Positions 21,556-33,991 of a stretch of 64,000 nucleotides of DNA are shown here, one piece after another (position 1 is the first letter of the stretch; each line of letters opens with the position of its first letter). Source of the DNA: Prostheceraeus crozeri (Eukaryota; Platyhelminthes; Polycladida; Euryleptidae). The stretch is taken from contig CAJQUW010012967.1 of assembly GCA_907163375.1 (NCBI GenBank), positions 186,001 through 250,000 of the forward strand, in the 5' to 3' direction. The notes under the pieces were generated by a model. It did not search any database, was not told where the DNA came from, and saw only the letters and a program-made list of their open reading frames with translations. The translations under genes and the position numbers were made by a program.

Positions 21556-22955
21556 TACTCACTGACATAAATAATGAAACCAACTATCATTGACTTGAAT
21601 GGAAGTTTGTTTCATTTTTTTCTATGGTTTGAGATGATATCTCGCTTTCTATGTATCACCATTGAACTCCATATGATAAAGGAAATGATATAGAACCATC
21701 AAATTTCAAAATTTGATATTGATCACAGTAACAGCTAGAAGTTGAACAGAATCACCACCTACTGCTGACCAGATTTAACTTATGAAATGGCGCACGATAA
21801 CTTTACCAGAGGAATGGCAATTGGGATGATGCGTTGTGGGCAAAGTTCTACAACTGTTGCGAAAGAATTGAAAATTTCAAGGGTCGTTGTATGGAGGTGG
21901 TGGTGTCGTTGGAAAGCAGAAGGAAATGTGGAAAAGAAGAAAGGATTAGGAAGACCAAGGGTATCATCCAAGCGGACAGATGCACACTTAGTTTTAGCTG
22001 CTAAAAGAAAGAGATTTGTGTCCGTCCCGAAGCTAATTGTGTACTGGAAGGTTGCTGGGAACGTTGCCTGTAGCGTTCGAACTGCATATCGAAGATTGCG
22101 AGAAGCTGGTATACAGTCTCGAAGACCCGCTGTGAGAATTCCGCTGAGCCTGGAACATCGAAGGAGACGAGTGACGTGGTGTCAAGGTCATCAGTCGTGG
22201 AGTGACAGTCAGTGGGAACGTGTGCTCTGGACTGATGAATCGAGGTTTACTCTCGATTTCAACGATGGTCGGATCCGTGTTCATCGCTTGCCAAGTGAAC
22301 GATTTGCTCCATGTTGCGTCAAAGAACACGACCGGTACGGCGGCGGTAGTGTCATGGTTTGGGCCGGTATCTGGCACAATGGAAAAACACAAGCAATCGT
22401 AGTGAAAGGAACATTGACAAGACAGCGATATGCCGACGAGATCGTGACACCGGTCGTGGTTCCAGCAGTGACATCGAATCAATTGATTTTTCAGGATGAC
22501 AACGCAAGGCCCCATCGCGCTACAGTGGTCTCTAACAGGATAGCAAGCAGTGGAATCCCAACCTTGGAATGGCCCTCACGTTCTCCCGACCTCTCCCCCA
22601 TCGAGCACTGCTGGGATGAACTTGGTCGCAGAGTGAGGGAGAGGTACAACCACCCACCAGTGTCTTTGAAGATGTTGGCCGACAGACTGATCGAGCAGTG
22701 GAACCTCTTAGACCTGGCATTCATCCAGCGACTGTGCTCATCCATGCCCTCACGCATCGATGCCTGTTTGGATGCTCGAAGTGGTCACACCCGTTTCTAA
22801 CTTAAGTTGATAAAATCATAAGTATCAAATTAAATGTTTTTGAGTAAAGCATTCGAGTTCTCCTTTTACAAACAACAAACAAACGTACAGTACAACCAAG
22901 TTTAAGTCATAAGTATTCATATCAGGACTTGTTTCATTCTTTTTGTCACTGAGTA
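21556..22955 (+). mobile_element. Complete Tc1-like transposon
   Basis: A 1400-bp element between TA dinucleotides. Terminal 25 bp are inverted with three mismatches: left TACTCACTGACATAAATAAT, right (minus strand) TACTCAGTGACAAAAAGAAT. It encloses one uninterrupted transposase gene. All parts of a mobile Tc1 unit are present, so it may have been active recently. The damaged copy at 4958 is a relative. Confidence 0.93.
21787..22800 (+). CDS. Tc1-like DD34E transposase, uninterrupted
   Basis: A 337-aa protein, the normal length for Tc1. It has an N-terminal paired HTH (MAHDNFTRGMAIGMMRCGQS, then VVVWRWWCRWKAEG), a GLGRPR linker with AT-hook character and a second HTH around SVRTAYRRLREAGIQSRRP. 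The catalytic core has the first Asp in WTDESRF, the second in FQDDNARPH, and Glu in SPDLSPIEHCWDELGRR. There are 34 residues between second Asp and Glu, and a glycine-rich box RYGGGSVMVW. It cuts and pastes the element at TA sites in the nucleus. The start ATG lies about 230 bp from the left end, usual for the family. No stop or frameshift seen. Expression cannot be judged. Confidence 0.95.
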   Translation: MAHDNFTRGMAIGMMRCGQSSTTVAKELKISRVVVWRWWCRWKAEGNVEKKKGLGRPRVSSKRTDAHLVLAAKRKRFVSVPKLIVYWKVAGNVACSVRTAYRRLREAGIQSRRPAVRIPLSLEHRRRRVTWCQGHQSWSDSQWERVLWTDESRFTLDFNDGRIRVHRLPSERFAPCCVKEHDRYGGGSVMVWAGIWHNGKTQAIVVKGTLTRQRYADEIVTPVVVPAVTSNQLIFQDDNARPHRATVVSNRIASSGIPTLEWPSRSPDLSPIEHCWDELGRRVRERYNHPPVSLKMLADRLIEQWNLLDLAFIQRLCSSMPSRIDACLDARSGHTRF

Positions 22956-23626
22956 TATATGCTCGGCTGAGGACTAGTGTTTTTGGATTTCTTACATTAC
23001 ATTCTGGTTGAATATTTTCAAGTTAGAGTTCTATCAAGTCTTCTCGTGAATATCTAGCACAAGGGGATAAATTTTGTAGCTTAAGATTATTCTTTTTCTT
23101 CATGACTTGATGAACTTCAGTCGATCACAGATGAAAAGATAACACAGACAAGGAAATTCACATAAAACGCTGTCACTCGAGCGCAAAATCGCTAAGGTGC
23201 AAAATATTCGATGATCAGAGACTGCATTTAAATCTCCAGCAGAAGAGTGTGGATACCAAGCTTTATTAAGCTGAACCATGGGTTTTAGGATTCATGTAGA
23301 AGTCTGAATCATGTTGATGTTTACCGCACATCTCTCAGACACTTCACACCATACAGTTCAAAGTGATAATCAAGTTTTACTTCAAAGATTTACGAGTATG
23401 AAAGTTCTTTGTCTTTGAATTTTTCAATTTTTCTCATCCTCGGAAAGTTGTTCTCTGCGCATACAACATTGTTTAGTCTTATTCAACATGTTAATTGCGA
23501 TTTCAATTTTTTGAATTCTATTGTTCTGTGTCAGCTGTGATCATTGTTACATGCATATTGGCAACGGTGCGTAGTGTCTCGCACATTCCTAATGAAGTTG
23601 TTTCTTCAATGAAGATGGCAGTGAAC
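22956..23626. other. Intron sequence, nothing recognised
   Basis: AT-rich spacer between the Tc1 element and the LTR element; no gene or element boundary seen. Confidence 0.4.
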
Positions 23627-23631
23627 TAATG

Positions 23632-23870
23632 TGTAAGTAAAAACGCGAATTCCAAATAGCAAAGACGCACTTTATTTGCAGACGTGGATATTTATACCTG
23701 TATAACAATGGCATAAAACAACTCACGAAACATGCACAATAATGAAATGTTATTATCATGAAACGTCACCAGAACACTTGATAATAGGATGTCAGGCATG
23801 CGGTCGAGAGTCGGATTGCTATGTCCTAAGACAGTGAACAATAGAGAATTAGAAATACAACACGCTCACA
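23632..23870 (-). repeat. LTR (3' LTR of minus-strand element)
   Basis: 239 bp, TG...CA ends, same sequence as 27575-27813 as far as can be read. Preceded by TAATG at 23627-23631. A purine-rich run lies next to its inner edge on the minus strand, as expected for a polypurine tract. Confidence 0.92.
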
Positions 23871-23938
23871 CGCTCCCTAGTTTCTTAAGAAACTAATATA
23901 CAAAAGTATATATTATATACGAAACAATATAAGGTCTG

Positions 23939-26900
23939 CTATCTGTAATCAACGACATGGTCACCTTGAAAAATAGGTCTTTTAGTCACGCGACTACTCC
24001 TTCGGGGTACCGCCTCAGAATCAATTTCGACATCGCTATCATTCGTCAAAGAGCAGTATTTCGTTTCTAAGTCGACTTCGGTAGATTCCCTGCAATAAGG
24101 TACCAGTCTTAAATGCGATACATGACGAGAGACATTTATATCATCTAACTCAACTGAAACACTCGAAATGATTTTTGTCACGACGTGTGGACCGCTCCAA
24201 ACGTCATCACATCGGGAGGAAGGAGGCTTAAGAAAAACTTTATCGCCAACAAGAAAAGGATTACGGTCTTTATCAAAGTAATTATCGTTTACCTCGTAAT
24301 TCAATTTGGGTCGTTCTATCTCAATGCGATCAGCTGTAACATCCGGCTTTCTAGACTTCGCACAGAAAACTAATTCGTAAGGTGTTGAATCGTTTTTTAC
24401 CTTTTGTATTGTTAACCCAGAAAACGGCCTCTGCGAGGGATTTTCCTGTACGCTTTACGGTTCTCTTAACGGTACGATGAACCCGCTCAACCACCGAGTT
24501 TCCCTGGGGCCTATAAGCGGAAGTCAAGACCTGTTGAACTTTCCACTTATCTAACAGCTCATTAAACTCGCGGCTACGGAAAACTGTCCCGTTATCACTC
24601 ATTATGTACGCTGGGGGACCAAATTCTGCGAAGATCTGTTCAATGTTGAAAGCTATCTCAGTGGAGGATTCATTTCTTAAGCTACGCCAGATTGTAAATC
24701 TGGAAGCAGTATCGATAACGGATAAATAAGGTCTACCGTCTACATGAGTTACATCAGTGCCTAAAACTTCCCAAACATTATTCGCGGATATCGATCCTTT
24801 GTCCCAACTAAAGCGATTCGAAGGGTCTATGCGGGTACAAGTTGCACAATCGCCAATGACGGCCTTAATATCAGATTTTGAAACGGATTTATTTTTATAC
24901 CGCTCTTTACATAATTCATATGTTCGATTCGTGCCAAAATGGTTGATTTCATGAACAAACTTGATGTCAGCGTAATCAACGCTATCTAGTTTCTCCCTGA
25001 CCCATGAATTAGGCACTCTAGTCAATGAATCTGCTTTGTTTAAACTTGACTCAATCCAAACGACCTGTACTGCCAACTGTTCCTCACGGATAATGTCTGA
25101 AATAATATTAAGTCTACGCTTAATCAAAACTTCTGCGAGTGCACGAGTCTTAACATTTCTTGTCTTATGAATAACAGATTGCAACCATCTATAAACTGAG
25201 ATGGAGTCAGTTTTGATCGTAATGTCCCTCTTACCCCATTTTAAGGCAAGATTCAGGCCTTTGATAGCTGCGTCTAATTCAGACCGGTTTATATGCGTAG
25301 CATCATCCTTCGGGCGCAGCCAAGCCGCATCCTCGACCACCTGACCTTCAACCTCTAAATAAACCCCGTAGGCTAGAGAACTGGAGTCAGTCCAGACCGT
25401 GATTGGAGCTTTAGGATCAACCTCCCACATGCCTCCGACAGGGTCAGACACTTTCAGTCGAACATCTATTTCTCGAATCAAACTCATTATTTTTTCCGAA
25501 ACTGGGTCATCCCACCTAGTATGATCTTCGGCAGTGCACCGCTGTACAAACGCGCAGGCGACTCGAAGCCATCCCGCCACGGGGTAATGTCCTAAACATT
25601 CTCCTATGTACTTATGTGCTTCACGCCGCGTAAGAATGTTAGCTATTAAGGGCAGAGAACCGTCTCTGCGCCATCTCAACCCTGAGTCCACACATAGTCC
25701 CAGTAATCTAACGTCTCCTTTACCAACTTTTTGTGACTCTTTTGTTATAAGGCCCCAATTATTCAGATGGGACCTGACCTTTTCGCATGAGACAACCGAT
25801 TCAGAGACATATATATCGTCAATGTAACTAGAAGTACCTTCCTTGATTTTCTGGTCACCCTGCAATACTCGTGTAACTATAGCTGTCATTATTTTTGGGG
25901 CTGAGGCCAAGCCGAAACCAAGCCTCGTCAACAGAAAGTCACTTCCTTTCCACCTAACAGCTTGGTATGCCCATAAACTCGGATCAATTTCTACCTGTAG
26001 ATAGGCACGCTTCAAATCAATAATAGAACACTTAGGCCCCAGTTGCCGCCACTGACGCAACGTGTCAGCACAAGTAGGAGTAGCTTCAGCAGTATGAGAC
26101 TCAATGGATTCGTTTAAACTTCTATAGTCCAAGACAGGGCGAACTTTAACGGTATCGCCCTTCTGCTGACGCACAGCAATAATCGGTAAGTACCTTTTTA
26201 TTTTCCCATGGAAACTTACGTCATGCCTTACTAATATGCCCTCATTAATCCAGTCATTTATTTCAGCATCACACGGTGATTTATCCTGCTCATCGATAAT
26301 ATTATACGGTATCTTACAATCGGATCCTGGTTCTAAATTTTGTCTCCAATTCCACCTTACGCACCATCTACTTCCATTAAAAGTAGCAACAAAATCCTTA
26401 TCATGAATATCATCACTATGCAATACCGAAACTACAGGCCCTTTACTATAGGGAAAATCTACTTTTAGCTCAGTACCTGGACGTACGCGTGGATGTAATA
26501 TTAAACCCGTTCTCTCAAATACATTCGAACCCAAAATGATATCAATACCAGTAGGTAGATCAGTTTCTAAGACTACATATGCATTAATGGGTCCCAGCTC
26601 TTCATTATTATCAGTTATCACACTACTCAAAACAACATACGTATACGCACATACATTATGCCTACCAAAAGATTGAAGACTAATGTAGGACCTAGACCGA
26701 CTCTCATTCCCAACCACATGCTCACCAATGACAGAAGTCACAGATCCAGTGTCGATCAGCGCGTTCATCCTTTGCCCATTGACATTCATTGGACGTGAGA
26801 TTTGTGCACCGGTGATTTCCGTCGCCGCAGCCATGCTCGCACTTGCCTGTTGTTGACGGTGTGGGCAAAATCGCTGAATATGCCCTTTCTCGTTACAAAA

Positions 26901-27545
26901 GAAACAGGTGATAATACAGCTGGCCTTCTCATGGCCAAAGCGGCGACAGCCTTGACAGCGAACCATTTGCTTGGAGACTTTCATTTGGCTGTTTTGCGGA
27001 CCCATCGTCGCAGCGACTGCGGTGGGTAAGGCATCTCGAGTTGCCAAAAGCGCCTTCGCCGTAGACAGAACATCTTGGAGCTTCATATCTTCGCCGTCTT
27101 GGATATACACCTTCTCCTTTACATCAGCTGGTAACGCATCGATCACAGCTAACGATACCAGCTCCTCATCAGGATCTTTGCCAGTGATAACCTTCAACAA
27201 TGTCTTTGCATCATCTGCGATGATGTCGATCTGTTCGCCAGGCCACAAACGGAGGGATTTGAGTTTTAGCCAGGCACTTGCCTTGTTAAGTCCATAAACT
27301 CTCTTCAAAGCCTTCATCACAACTTTAAAGTCATTTTTATCTGTTGGCTCCAATTGATCCCAGGTCGCGAAAGCAGGACCATCCAAAAATAGAGGCATCA
27401 TTCGAGCCATCTCAGCCTCTAAATCCTTTGGGGCGGTTACTATAGACACCGCTGTCTCGTATCGTCTGAACCATTGATCAATATTTTCATCACGCTCACC
27501 CTTGAATCTCTTCACGATATCGACCAACTTTAACGAGCCGCTCAT
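23939..27545 (-). CDS. gag-pol coding region of the LTR element
   Basis: Probable start is the MSGSLKLVDIV methionine at 27545, some 30 bp inside the 5' LTR. Parts in order on the minus strand are as follows. A capsid-like gag region is followed by two CCHC zinc knuckles (about 26960-26870). An aspartic protease motif ALIDTGSVTSVIG lies near 26760. The RT spans about 26200-25700 with the YIDDI active-site box. RNase H has VWTDSSSLAYGVYLE (about 25400). Integrase has a zinc-binding HxxH-type region, the core with GTDVTH, and a C-terminal tail. It drives copy-and-paste through reverse transcription in virus-like particles. No envelope gene seen. Looks nearly whole, about one apparent break; treated as a young fossil. 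Confidence 0.88.
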
Positions 27546-27574
27546 GTTCAGCAAGACAAACGGCCGTGATAGCT

Positions 27575-27813
27575 TGTAAGTAAAAACGCGAATTCCAAAT
27601 AGCAAAGACGCACTTTATTTGCAGACGTGGATATTTATACCTGTATAACAATGGCATAAAACAACTCACGAAACATGCACAATAATGAAATGTTATTATC
27701 ATGAAACGTCACCAGAACACTTGATAATAGGATGTCAGGCATGCGGTCGAGAGTCGGATTGCTATGTCCTAAGACAGTGAACAATAGAGAATTAGAAATA
27801 CAACACGCTCACA
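27575..27813 (-). repeat. LTR (5' LTR of minus-strand element)
   Basis: 239 bp, pairs with 23632-23870. Followed by TAATG at 27814-27818. Confidence 0.92.
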
Positions 27814-27818
27814 TAATG

Positions 27819-29100
27819 TGAGTAACGGGACTTTAAAGCCTTATCTTGGGCTAACCCACCAACAAGACTGTGGTAGGCATTCCGTTCCTTGATCAGACAT
27901 CTATGTGCTACCTAACAACATTTACTAAAACCGGCAACCTTCCAAGCTAAGCTAAACCCATGGGCGTCTGTTCTAGCCTCTGTTTGGATTACGGACATTC
28001 TTCAATTGGGGATCAAGGTTGCATTTTTGCTCGTCAATGGCTCAGTTGTTCGAACGTTGGCTTAGAATGCCAGAGGTCGGTGTTTAAATCTAGCAAGTTA
28101 TTTTCCTTCTGTGGAGCTGATGTGTCTTAATTTATAAATTATGCAAGGGAACCATCATAATCGCTGTGAAATCGTGTCATGTATGTCTTTATGTTGGACA
28201 TTGCTGTAAATCTATCGCACAAAGCTTAAAATACATTACATGTTTCTAATCTTAGCAGCTGCTAACTGATTTCGCCTGTTTTATCATGAGTAAAGATAGT
28301 GGACATTGAATGCCAATGTAGAGAAATATGTTTAGAATCTAGATAGTGAGTTGACGAAGTACACAGAGTAGGAGGTATTTCAATCGATCAGGTTGAATAT
28401 GAATAGGGTAAGAGCTTTCCTCTGAATAGAAATTACTCTTCGAGTCCCATCATCAATATGACAGGTTATAGATGAGAAATTGTCACCGAACACTTGATTT
28501 GGAAAAGAGAGAGGGACGAACGTTTGTTATCATCATGTCCTATTCGTTTGAGACTTCATTTTTATGAATTACAAGTCGAATGTTGACGTGTTTCGCGTTT
28601 TTGTTTGAAGGATATTAATCTTTTGAACAATGGTGACCTTATTCTCCAAAATTCGTCAGGTAATTATCTTGATAGGAAATATGCCTCAATGATTCTAAGG
28701 GATAGAGGGTGGATTATCGGAATAAAAATATCAACACTCAACAGTTCTATTAATCAATTTGATTATTTTAATCTTAAAATTATACTGCGTCTAGCCTAGA
28801 TTTTATCCATTGTAGAAAGCCCTTTTTCCAACTCATTTGGGTCAAGTATTCATACTTGAAGAGGAGTGTGAAATTCTTTTGTTTAAGAATAAAATTGGAA
28901 CAGTTTTGTCAGTGATAATGATAATCCTCTTTTGGAGCAGTGATATTTCAACAAATTTGATTAATGAAAAACTTTGCCAAACCATTGCTCTTTTATTATT
29001 GATAGCAGTTATTATCCCAAAATTTCTCCTTCATAATCAAGGAAAAAATCAGCTCAGTATACTTAAAATAAATAAAAAAAAGCAACATAATAGTTATCTG
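27819..29100. other. Intron sequence with a tRNA-like block
   Basis: At 28033-28092 there is TCAATGGCTCAGTTGTTCGA with a B-box-like GGTCGGTGTTTAAATC, resembling a tRNA-derived SINE head similar to 52568-52624. The rest, including open frames at 28605-28799 and 28837-29127, is unrecognised AT-rich sequence. Confidence 0.4.
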
Positions 29101-29689
29101 CACAATAGCTATCAATGTCAGTACTGAAAAGGACTGATTTGCGTTCACACCAGTCAATGGGTAGATACTTTACTAAATACAAAAGGCGCAAAACTAAATC
29201 AAATATACTGGGAAGATAGCACTTGGAACAGTTCAGAGAGGCTAACACATGGAAAAGAAGGTGTCATCAACAAGATGACCTGCTAGGTCACGTTTTGGAG
29301 TCCTTTAATATCGTGTAAGCTCAAACCCTAGCTGGTGAAACCCCCGTCGAAAAGGCGGACCCCAAACACAGTGTCACAATCGAAAGCAATCTCAACAAAA
29401 GCCACAAAGATTAGACGACTATTTGGCAGAAAGCAGACCAAACTTGGATAAGGAAAATATATCCATTTAACAATCTCTCCATGCACTTGATCAGCTTGCA
29501 AGCTATATGTCCACTTCTCGAAAACTTCAAATGTTCTTTTGACTTTGATTATTTCTGAACTAACTTAGAACTTGACCCGCAAATACATTAGCACCCATAT
29601 GAAGAGGAAGAGGACTTTCTGGAAAAGTAGATAAAATATCAAAGAAAATTGTTCAATTTTATGAAAAACGGAGGTGTGCAAGCCATCAC

Positions 29690-30900
29690 AATAAGCGTTC
29701 AACATGACACAAAAGTATTCGGCGGAGGTGTGTCTCATTTCTCTCTGCTTTCAAATCGGCGGGATAATTTTTAAACAAAGTATCGAAATGTATATACTTG
29801 AATAGACATAAATCATCAATGTATCGGGTGGTATTAGACAACAGTCTACCTATTCCGAACTTCTTATTCCACAACAATGACTCCATAAAAGAAAACTTTC
29901 ATGACACAAAAACAAATCAGACAATAAAGGATTGTATTGCCTTCCCATAAGTATGGCTTTTACTTGCCTAAACGCTAAACCACCGAAAACAAATAAACAT
30001 CCGAAATGATGAACTTGATTGCAGCTTTAAACTTCTCCAAACTAAAACAATTACAATTCTTGTATATTTTACGAGCAAAAACTGTCTTATTAAAACAAGC
30101 ACAGAGGAATTTTCTCGGAGTGGGGTTGAAAGCCAATTCCAATAATCTAAACAAGTGTACAGTAGTATCTTCATGATTAAGGTTAGTATACAGCGTTGAA
30201 AAGTCGAATGCTTGCGTTGGAAAGACATAGCTATTATTTGCTTTGTTTAAAAACTTTTAAGTCGACTTATACTTCAAAAAACATCGCAAGCCACTATACT
30301 TTCTAATGGTTTCACAATAAAGTTACTGTTGTTTTGACCGATGATGGTTGCGATGGCCCCTTATAAATTTCGGTTGTAAATTACGCAAAATCGTTATTAG
30401 TAGAAAAGATAAAATCTTAGAGTTGCAGAACAAGGATTTGGTGGTTCTTTAATCAACAATAGCAGCATTAGTGAATAACCTGAAACAATAGCAGAGCGAT
30501 ATTTCTATAATTCACGAACAAAAGGTTATATTCCAGGTAATTATGGAACTGGCCCTCCATGCAAATCATGGAAATCAGTTGGTTGTCTAAGGTTGACAAA
30601 TTTCCATCAGGCCACTTTGAATTATCTCTCGAGAACCACATGTAACTGCCACATAGCTGCCTTAAGATTTCTCAAATTACATTCTGAGAAATCAAAATTT
30701 ACGTAACCTTCTTCTATGTTGAGTGGAAAACGGATGTGTAGGTATCGGATGAATCAAAATGTTCAATAATTAGGGAATTTAATTCCAAAACTTCTGCGGC
30801 CACAAATATTGTCCAATCATAGCTTGTTGAGAATATTGAATATTGGTTTTGATACGACGTATTTCCTCTACGAAACAGCGGCGCTTACTTACAATCGCAT
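29690..30900 (-). mobile_element. Penelope-like element RT remnant
   Basis: On the minus strand from about 30238 a frame reads PTQAFDFSTLYTNLNHEDTT, then FKAAIKFIISDVYLFSV. Farther down in another frame is TRYIDDLCLFKYIHFDTLF and YPADLKAE. FDFSTLYTNL and RYIDDL followed by a YPxDL block are hallmarks of Penelope-like reverse transcriptases. Several frame breaks; decayed. Sequence from 30250 to about 30900 is probably the upstream part but is too damaged to assign. Confidence 0.75.
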
Positions 30901-31999
30901 ACTTTTAAGTGCGTCGTTTATTAAAATGTACGATTTTCTAAATTGAATAACTAAAATGAAATTATCAATAAGAGCTGAAGACTCATCTAGCAGGTTTCTT
31001 CCTACATTGCCGATTTATTCATTGTCGACAAGGCGTGTTGGCATCGACGCTTGTGATTAAACACAGCATGGGACGAAGTTCTTGTATATTTACCGATGCA
31101 TGGTCACTTGAAGGCAGGGGTCACACCACAAAACGTGAGCGCGATGAGTTATGAGTGACAGGTCTTGGTGCTCCACGGTTCTGTATTGCAACAGCCAGAG
31201 ACAGGAGCCCCACTCCCGACTCTGACGGCCACCATTAGGTAGTAGCTTGTAGGCTAGGATGTTTTTAGAATAGGTTGAGTGTGATGCTTTTATTATGTGA
31301 TTTATTCGATCATAATATACACTTCACCACTAAGTAGTATCATTATGCATTCCAGTGTCATTTGATAACTAAGTCTGTTTTTTAACTCAATGGATGTATA
31401 TTATATATGTACTGCAGCTGTATGTCATTATTTTTTGATTTTCTTGATATTAAAGGTGAAACGCTTATCAAAGGGCGGCGTTTATTCGAGGAAATACGGT
31501 ACTTAACATTTAATCACACTGTAGAATCAGAAAATGTACTAAATTAAGATATTCCATCTTAATTAACAAATGCTGGATTTCAGATATTCATCAGTAGTAA
31601 ATTTTATGGTTTTCTAGTTTCATGTCATGAAGGAAAACAAAATGCCTATTTCAGAAGACCTCTCCTAAAAAATAGCATTCACGTAGGACTTTTTGCCAAT
31701 TAATCGATGCTAAAAATAATCAGACCCCGAATCGAACTGCTTAATAACTGTACGATGAGCGTATTTTTCTCCAAATACATAGTATCATGAAAATCAATAG
31801 TCTTTGCTTGAACTATCTGAGATTTTTCCTTTTTCTGATGGTTTACTTGTGCATTGCACAATTTCGGTAATATTACGACCTGTGACTTTAGGCGATGAGT
31901 TTTGGACTTTCTTGCTGTTTGTATATGTACATGTCACAGAATAAGATTGTTTAACTCTTTCAGTTTTGTATAAGTGAACACTAATTCAAAACGATGACA
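30901..31999. other. Intron sequence with a MITE end
   Basis: At 31474-31500, GGGCGGCGTTTATTCGAGGA followed by AATACGG matches the ends of the element at 36007-37720. Its partner end was not found. Otherwise nothing recognised. Confidence 0.4.
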
Positions 32000-32450
32000 C
32001 ATCCTGGAACTTAGTAAGTGGGCAAAAAAAATTCTTTATACCTTACAGAGGGAAAAAGGTCGTGCGAATTGCTATAAATTTCATCAAAGTGTTTCGATTG
32101 CCACGATTCCTTCAGATTCGAAGAATTCAGATTATTGCGCACTAGTTTTCCCGATAATGTTGGTCCTTCCGATCATTATTTAAGAAGATGGCAGCCGCAC
32201 GAAAATTATTTCATCCGATGATTTCTGTACTACCCTCTCCTCACCATTCTTCACTGAATGTAAACTTTACTAGACTCATGTGTGACCGAAATGATATTAC
32301 ACCACGCACGCCACTCAGTCACTGGGCGCTGTCCAAAAGAGGCTGATAGCTTATTATTTGAGTGTGCCACTTCCAATAGTGTGCGATATGCAAGTCATCC
32401 CTTCTAGGTAGCGAAGACTGCCGAGCAAGTTGTCTAATTATGTGGTGCAT
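32000..32450 (+). repeat. R2 dispersed repeat, copy 1
   Basis: Shares GATTCCTTCAGATTCGAAGA and surrounding several hundred bases with 40725-41340 (reverse) and 49210-49720. No coding potential and no clear termini. Ends just 145 bp before a vinculin exon. Confidence 0.7.
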
Positions 32451-32595
32451 GTATCTCCAGGTACGCAACCACATAGTATTTGCACGATGCGGATCCACGA
32501 AATTTTTCTTTACATTCCCTCATATGTCTGGATATCCTTCTAGGGATCTGATAATAGTCTTGTTTCTAATCTATCACCTGCTGTTCCTCTTTCAG

Positions 32596-32687
32596 TTGGC
32601 GGATCCTCTCCGCGGCCTTCGACTCCCGACACGGATGCAGAAGAGGACTATAGCTTCCCGTCTCCGAAAGAGAACCAGCCGATCATG
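32596..32687 (+). CDS. VCL: Vinculin exon (strap before the tail domain)
   Basis: 92 nt after CTTTCAG (AG at 32594-32595), donor GTGAGA at 32688. Two bases complete the codon left open at 1166 (or 14802), then 30 whole codons: GGSSPRPSTPDTDAEEDYSF, then PSPKENQPIM. This aligns with vertebrate EEFPEQKAGEVINQPMM, the acidic, proline-containing strap that connects the linker to the actin-binding tail. The alternative frame that looks longer here is not used, because only this frame matches vinculin and both splice phases. It ends in phase 0, exactly where vertebrates insert the metavinculin exon. No credible exon was found in the next intron. Confidence 0.92.
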
Positions 32688-33871
32688 GTGAGAAGTTGAT
32701 TAATTTTTCTCCAATATGGAATAGAAACAGAATCTGACTCGCTCTGCGAAGAGAAAACCTTTTATTTGAGAGGAGTCCAAAGTCAATGGATAAGGAGATG
32801 AGCTCAAGCATTTATCCTCGTAATTGTGTGATGATTAGGTTTGCAATGACATTCCGCATGCCAACTGGTAACGTTGAGTTAGATCGGCTAAAAATAGTCC
32901 TCGAAGATCAATCTACGCACATGATTTTTCCCATAGGATTGTGTTGTCTTCCTAATTTGCGAGGTAGAATTCAGAAATTACGATGATAACATAAAATCAT
33001 CGTATAGTTTTGTTTGAAAAGTAATAATTATCTTTAAATGTCATGAGGTTGTAATATGTCAATTTAGAGAGATTCATTCCGACTGCACAAACATTTAAAA
33101 GTTATTAGAGAATCTTCCTTATCATCAGTTTCATTATATGTACCACCTGATGACTAAAGAATAATTTTCATAAACATCAATGACGCAAAATTTGATTTTC
33201 TGACCTCCCTCAGTATTTTGATACCAGAAGCTGTAGTAAGGACGCGATCCGGCCTGGACTCTTTCTCATTTCAATGCGATGCCATGCCTATTTGTGTTCT
33301 TTTGCTGTATTCTTTGCGCACTTACAGTAATAGTGTAAAAATGTGCGGACCGTTTCGAAAATAATTGCACGAAAGTTACCCCATTTTCAAATGTAATTTT
33401 CGTGTTGAAATCCCGATTCAATTTTACTGAACTTATCGTCTTCATTTTATAAAGAGTAAATGAACAATTTAAATTGTCTGATTTTATTTATCTTCAATCT
33501 TTTGATTCATATGCAAGTACAAAACATGTGCAAGATATACAAAGTCTCATAGATTTGACTCCTTACTATTATTGCTAATGAAGCAAAATATTCTCAATCG
33601 TTTCTATGTTTGTAAACTTCATATACGTATATTGAAATATATCAGAATTGGAACATGTTGATGGTATACCGGTACCAGTACAGGTCGATCTATCGATTGG
33701 TTTGACCGGATTGGTTTTTGTGCTTGAATTTGTATTTTCGTGCTTATTTTATGATGGACATCGAAGCTTCGTGTAGGAAACTCGTAAATATGAGCACATG
33801 CATGTTGATGCGCTGATGATATTTCGTTCAGAGAGAGGTCGAAAGTCAATTTTTTGTTTGTCAATAACTCT
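32688..33871. other. Intron sequence, nothing recognised
   Basis: AT-rich; no element or coding frame of note. Confidence 0.4.
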
Positions 33872-33991
33872 CTGGGGCGATCGCACAGAAAGTGTTAGAT
33901 AGTGAGCTGTTAGTGACAAGCAAATTTCAATGGGTGATTGATACTATTAGATAGTTGTTAGCCTAACAGTGTCTCTGTGCGGTCGACCCTG
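33872..33991. mobile_element. Small fold-back MITE
   Basis: The left end is CTGGGGCGATCGCACAGAAA; the right end complements to CAGGGTCGACCGCACAGAGA. The interior has GTTAGTGA-type motifs. 120 bp, nearly all inverted repeat. Resembles the larger element at 43100-43712 in ends and motifs. Target duplication not evident. Confidence 0.65.

Larger units (their letters stand above)
23632..27813 (-). mobile_element. Ty3/gypsy-like LTR retrotransposon
   Basis: A 4182-bp element with 239-bp LTRs at 23632-23870 and 27575-27813 that look identical by eye. LTRs have TG...CA ends. The five bases TAATG flank both sides as a target duplication. The internal region encodes, on the minus strand, gag, protease, reverse transcriptase, RNase H and integrase in that order. 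This is the Ty3/gypsy order; BEL/Pao has the same order and is the alternative. Identical LTRs imply a very recent insertion. It looks nearly whole, with perhaps one break. Confidence 0.92.

Noticed and set aside
32440-32691. Plus-strand frame reading LADPLRGLRLPTRMQ over the strap exon
   Set aside because: Wrong frame: only the frame giving GGSSPRPSTPDT matches vinculin and both splice phases.
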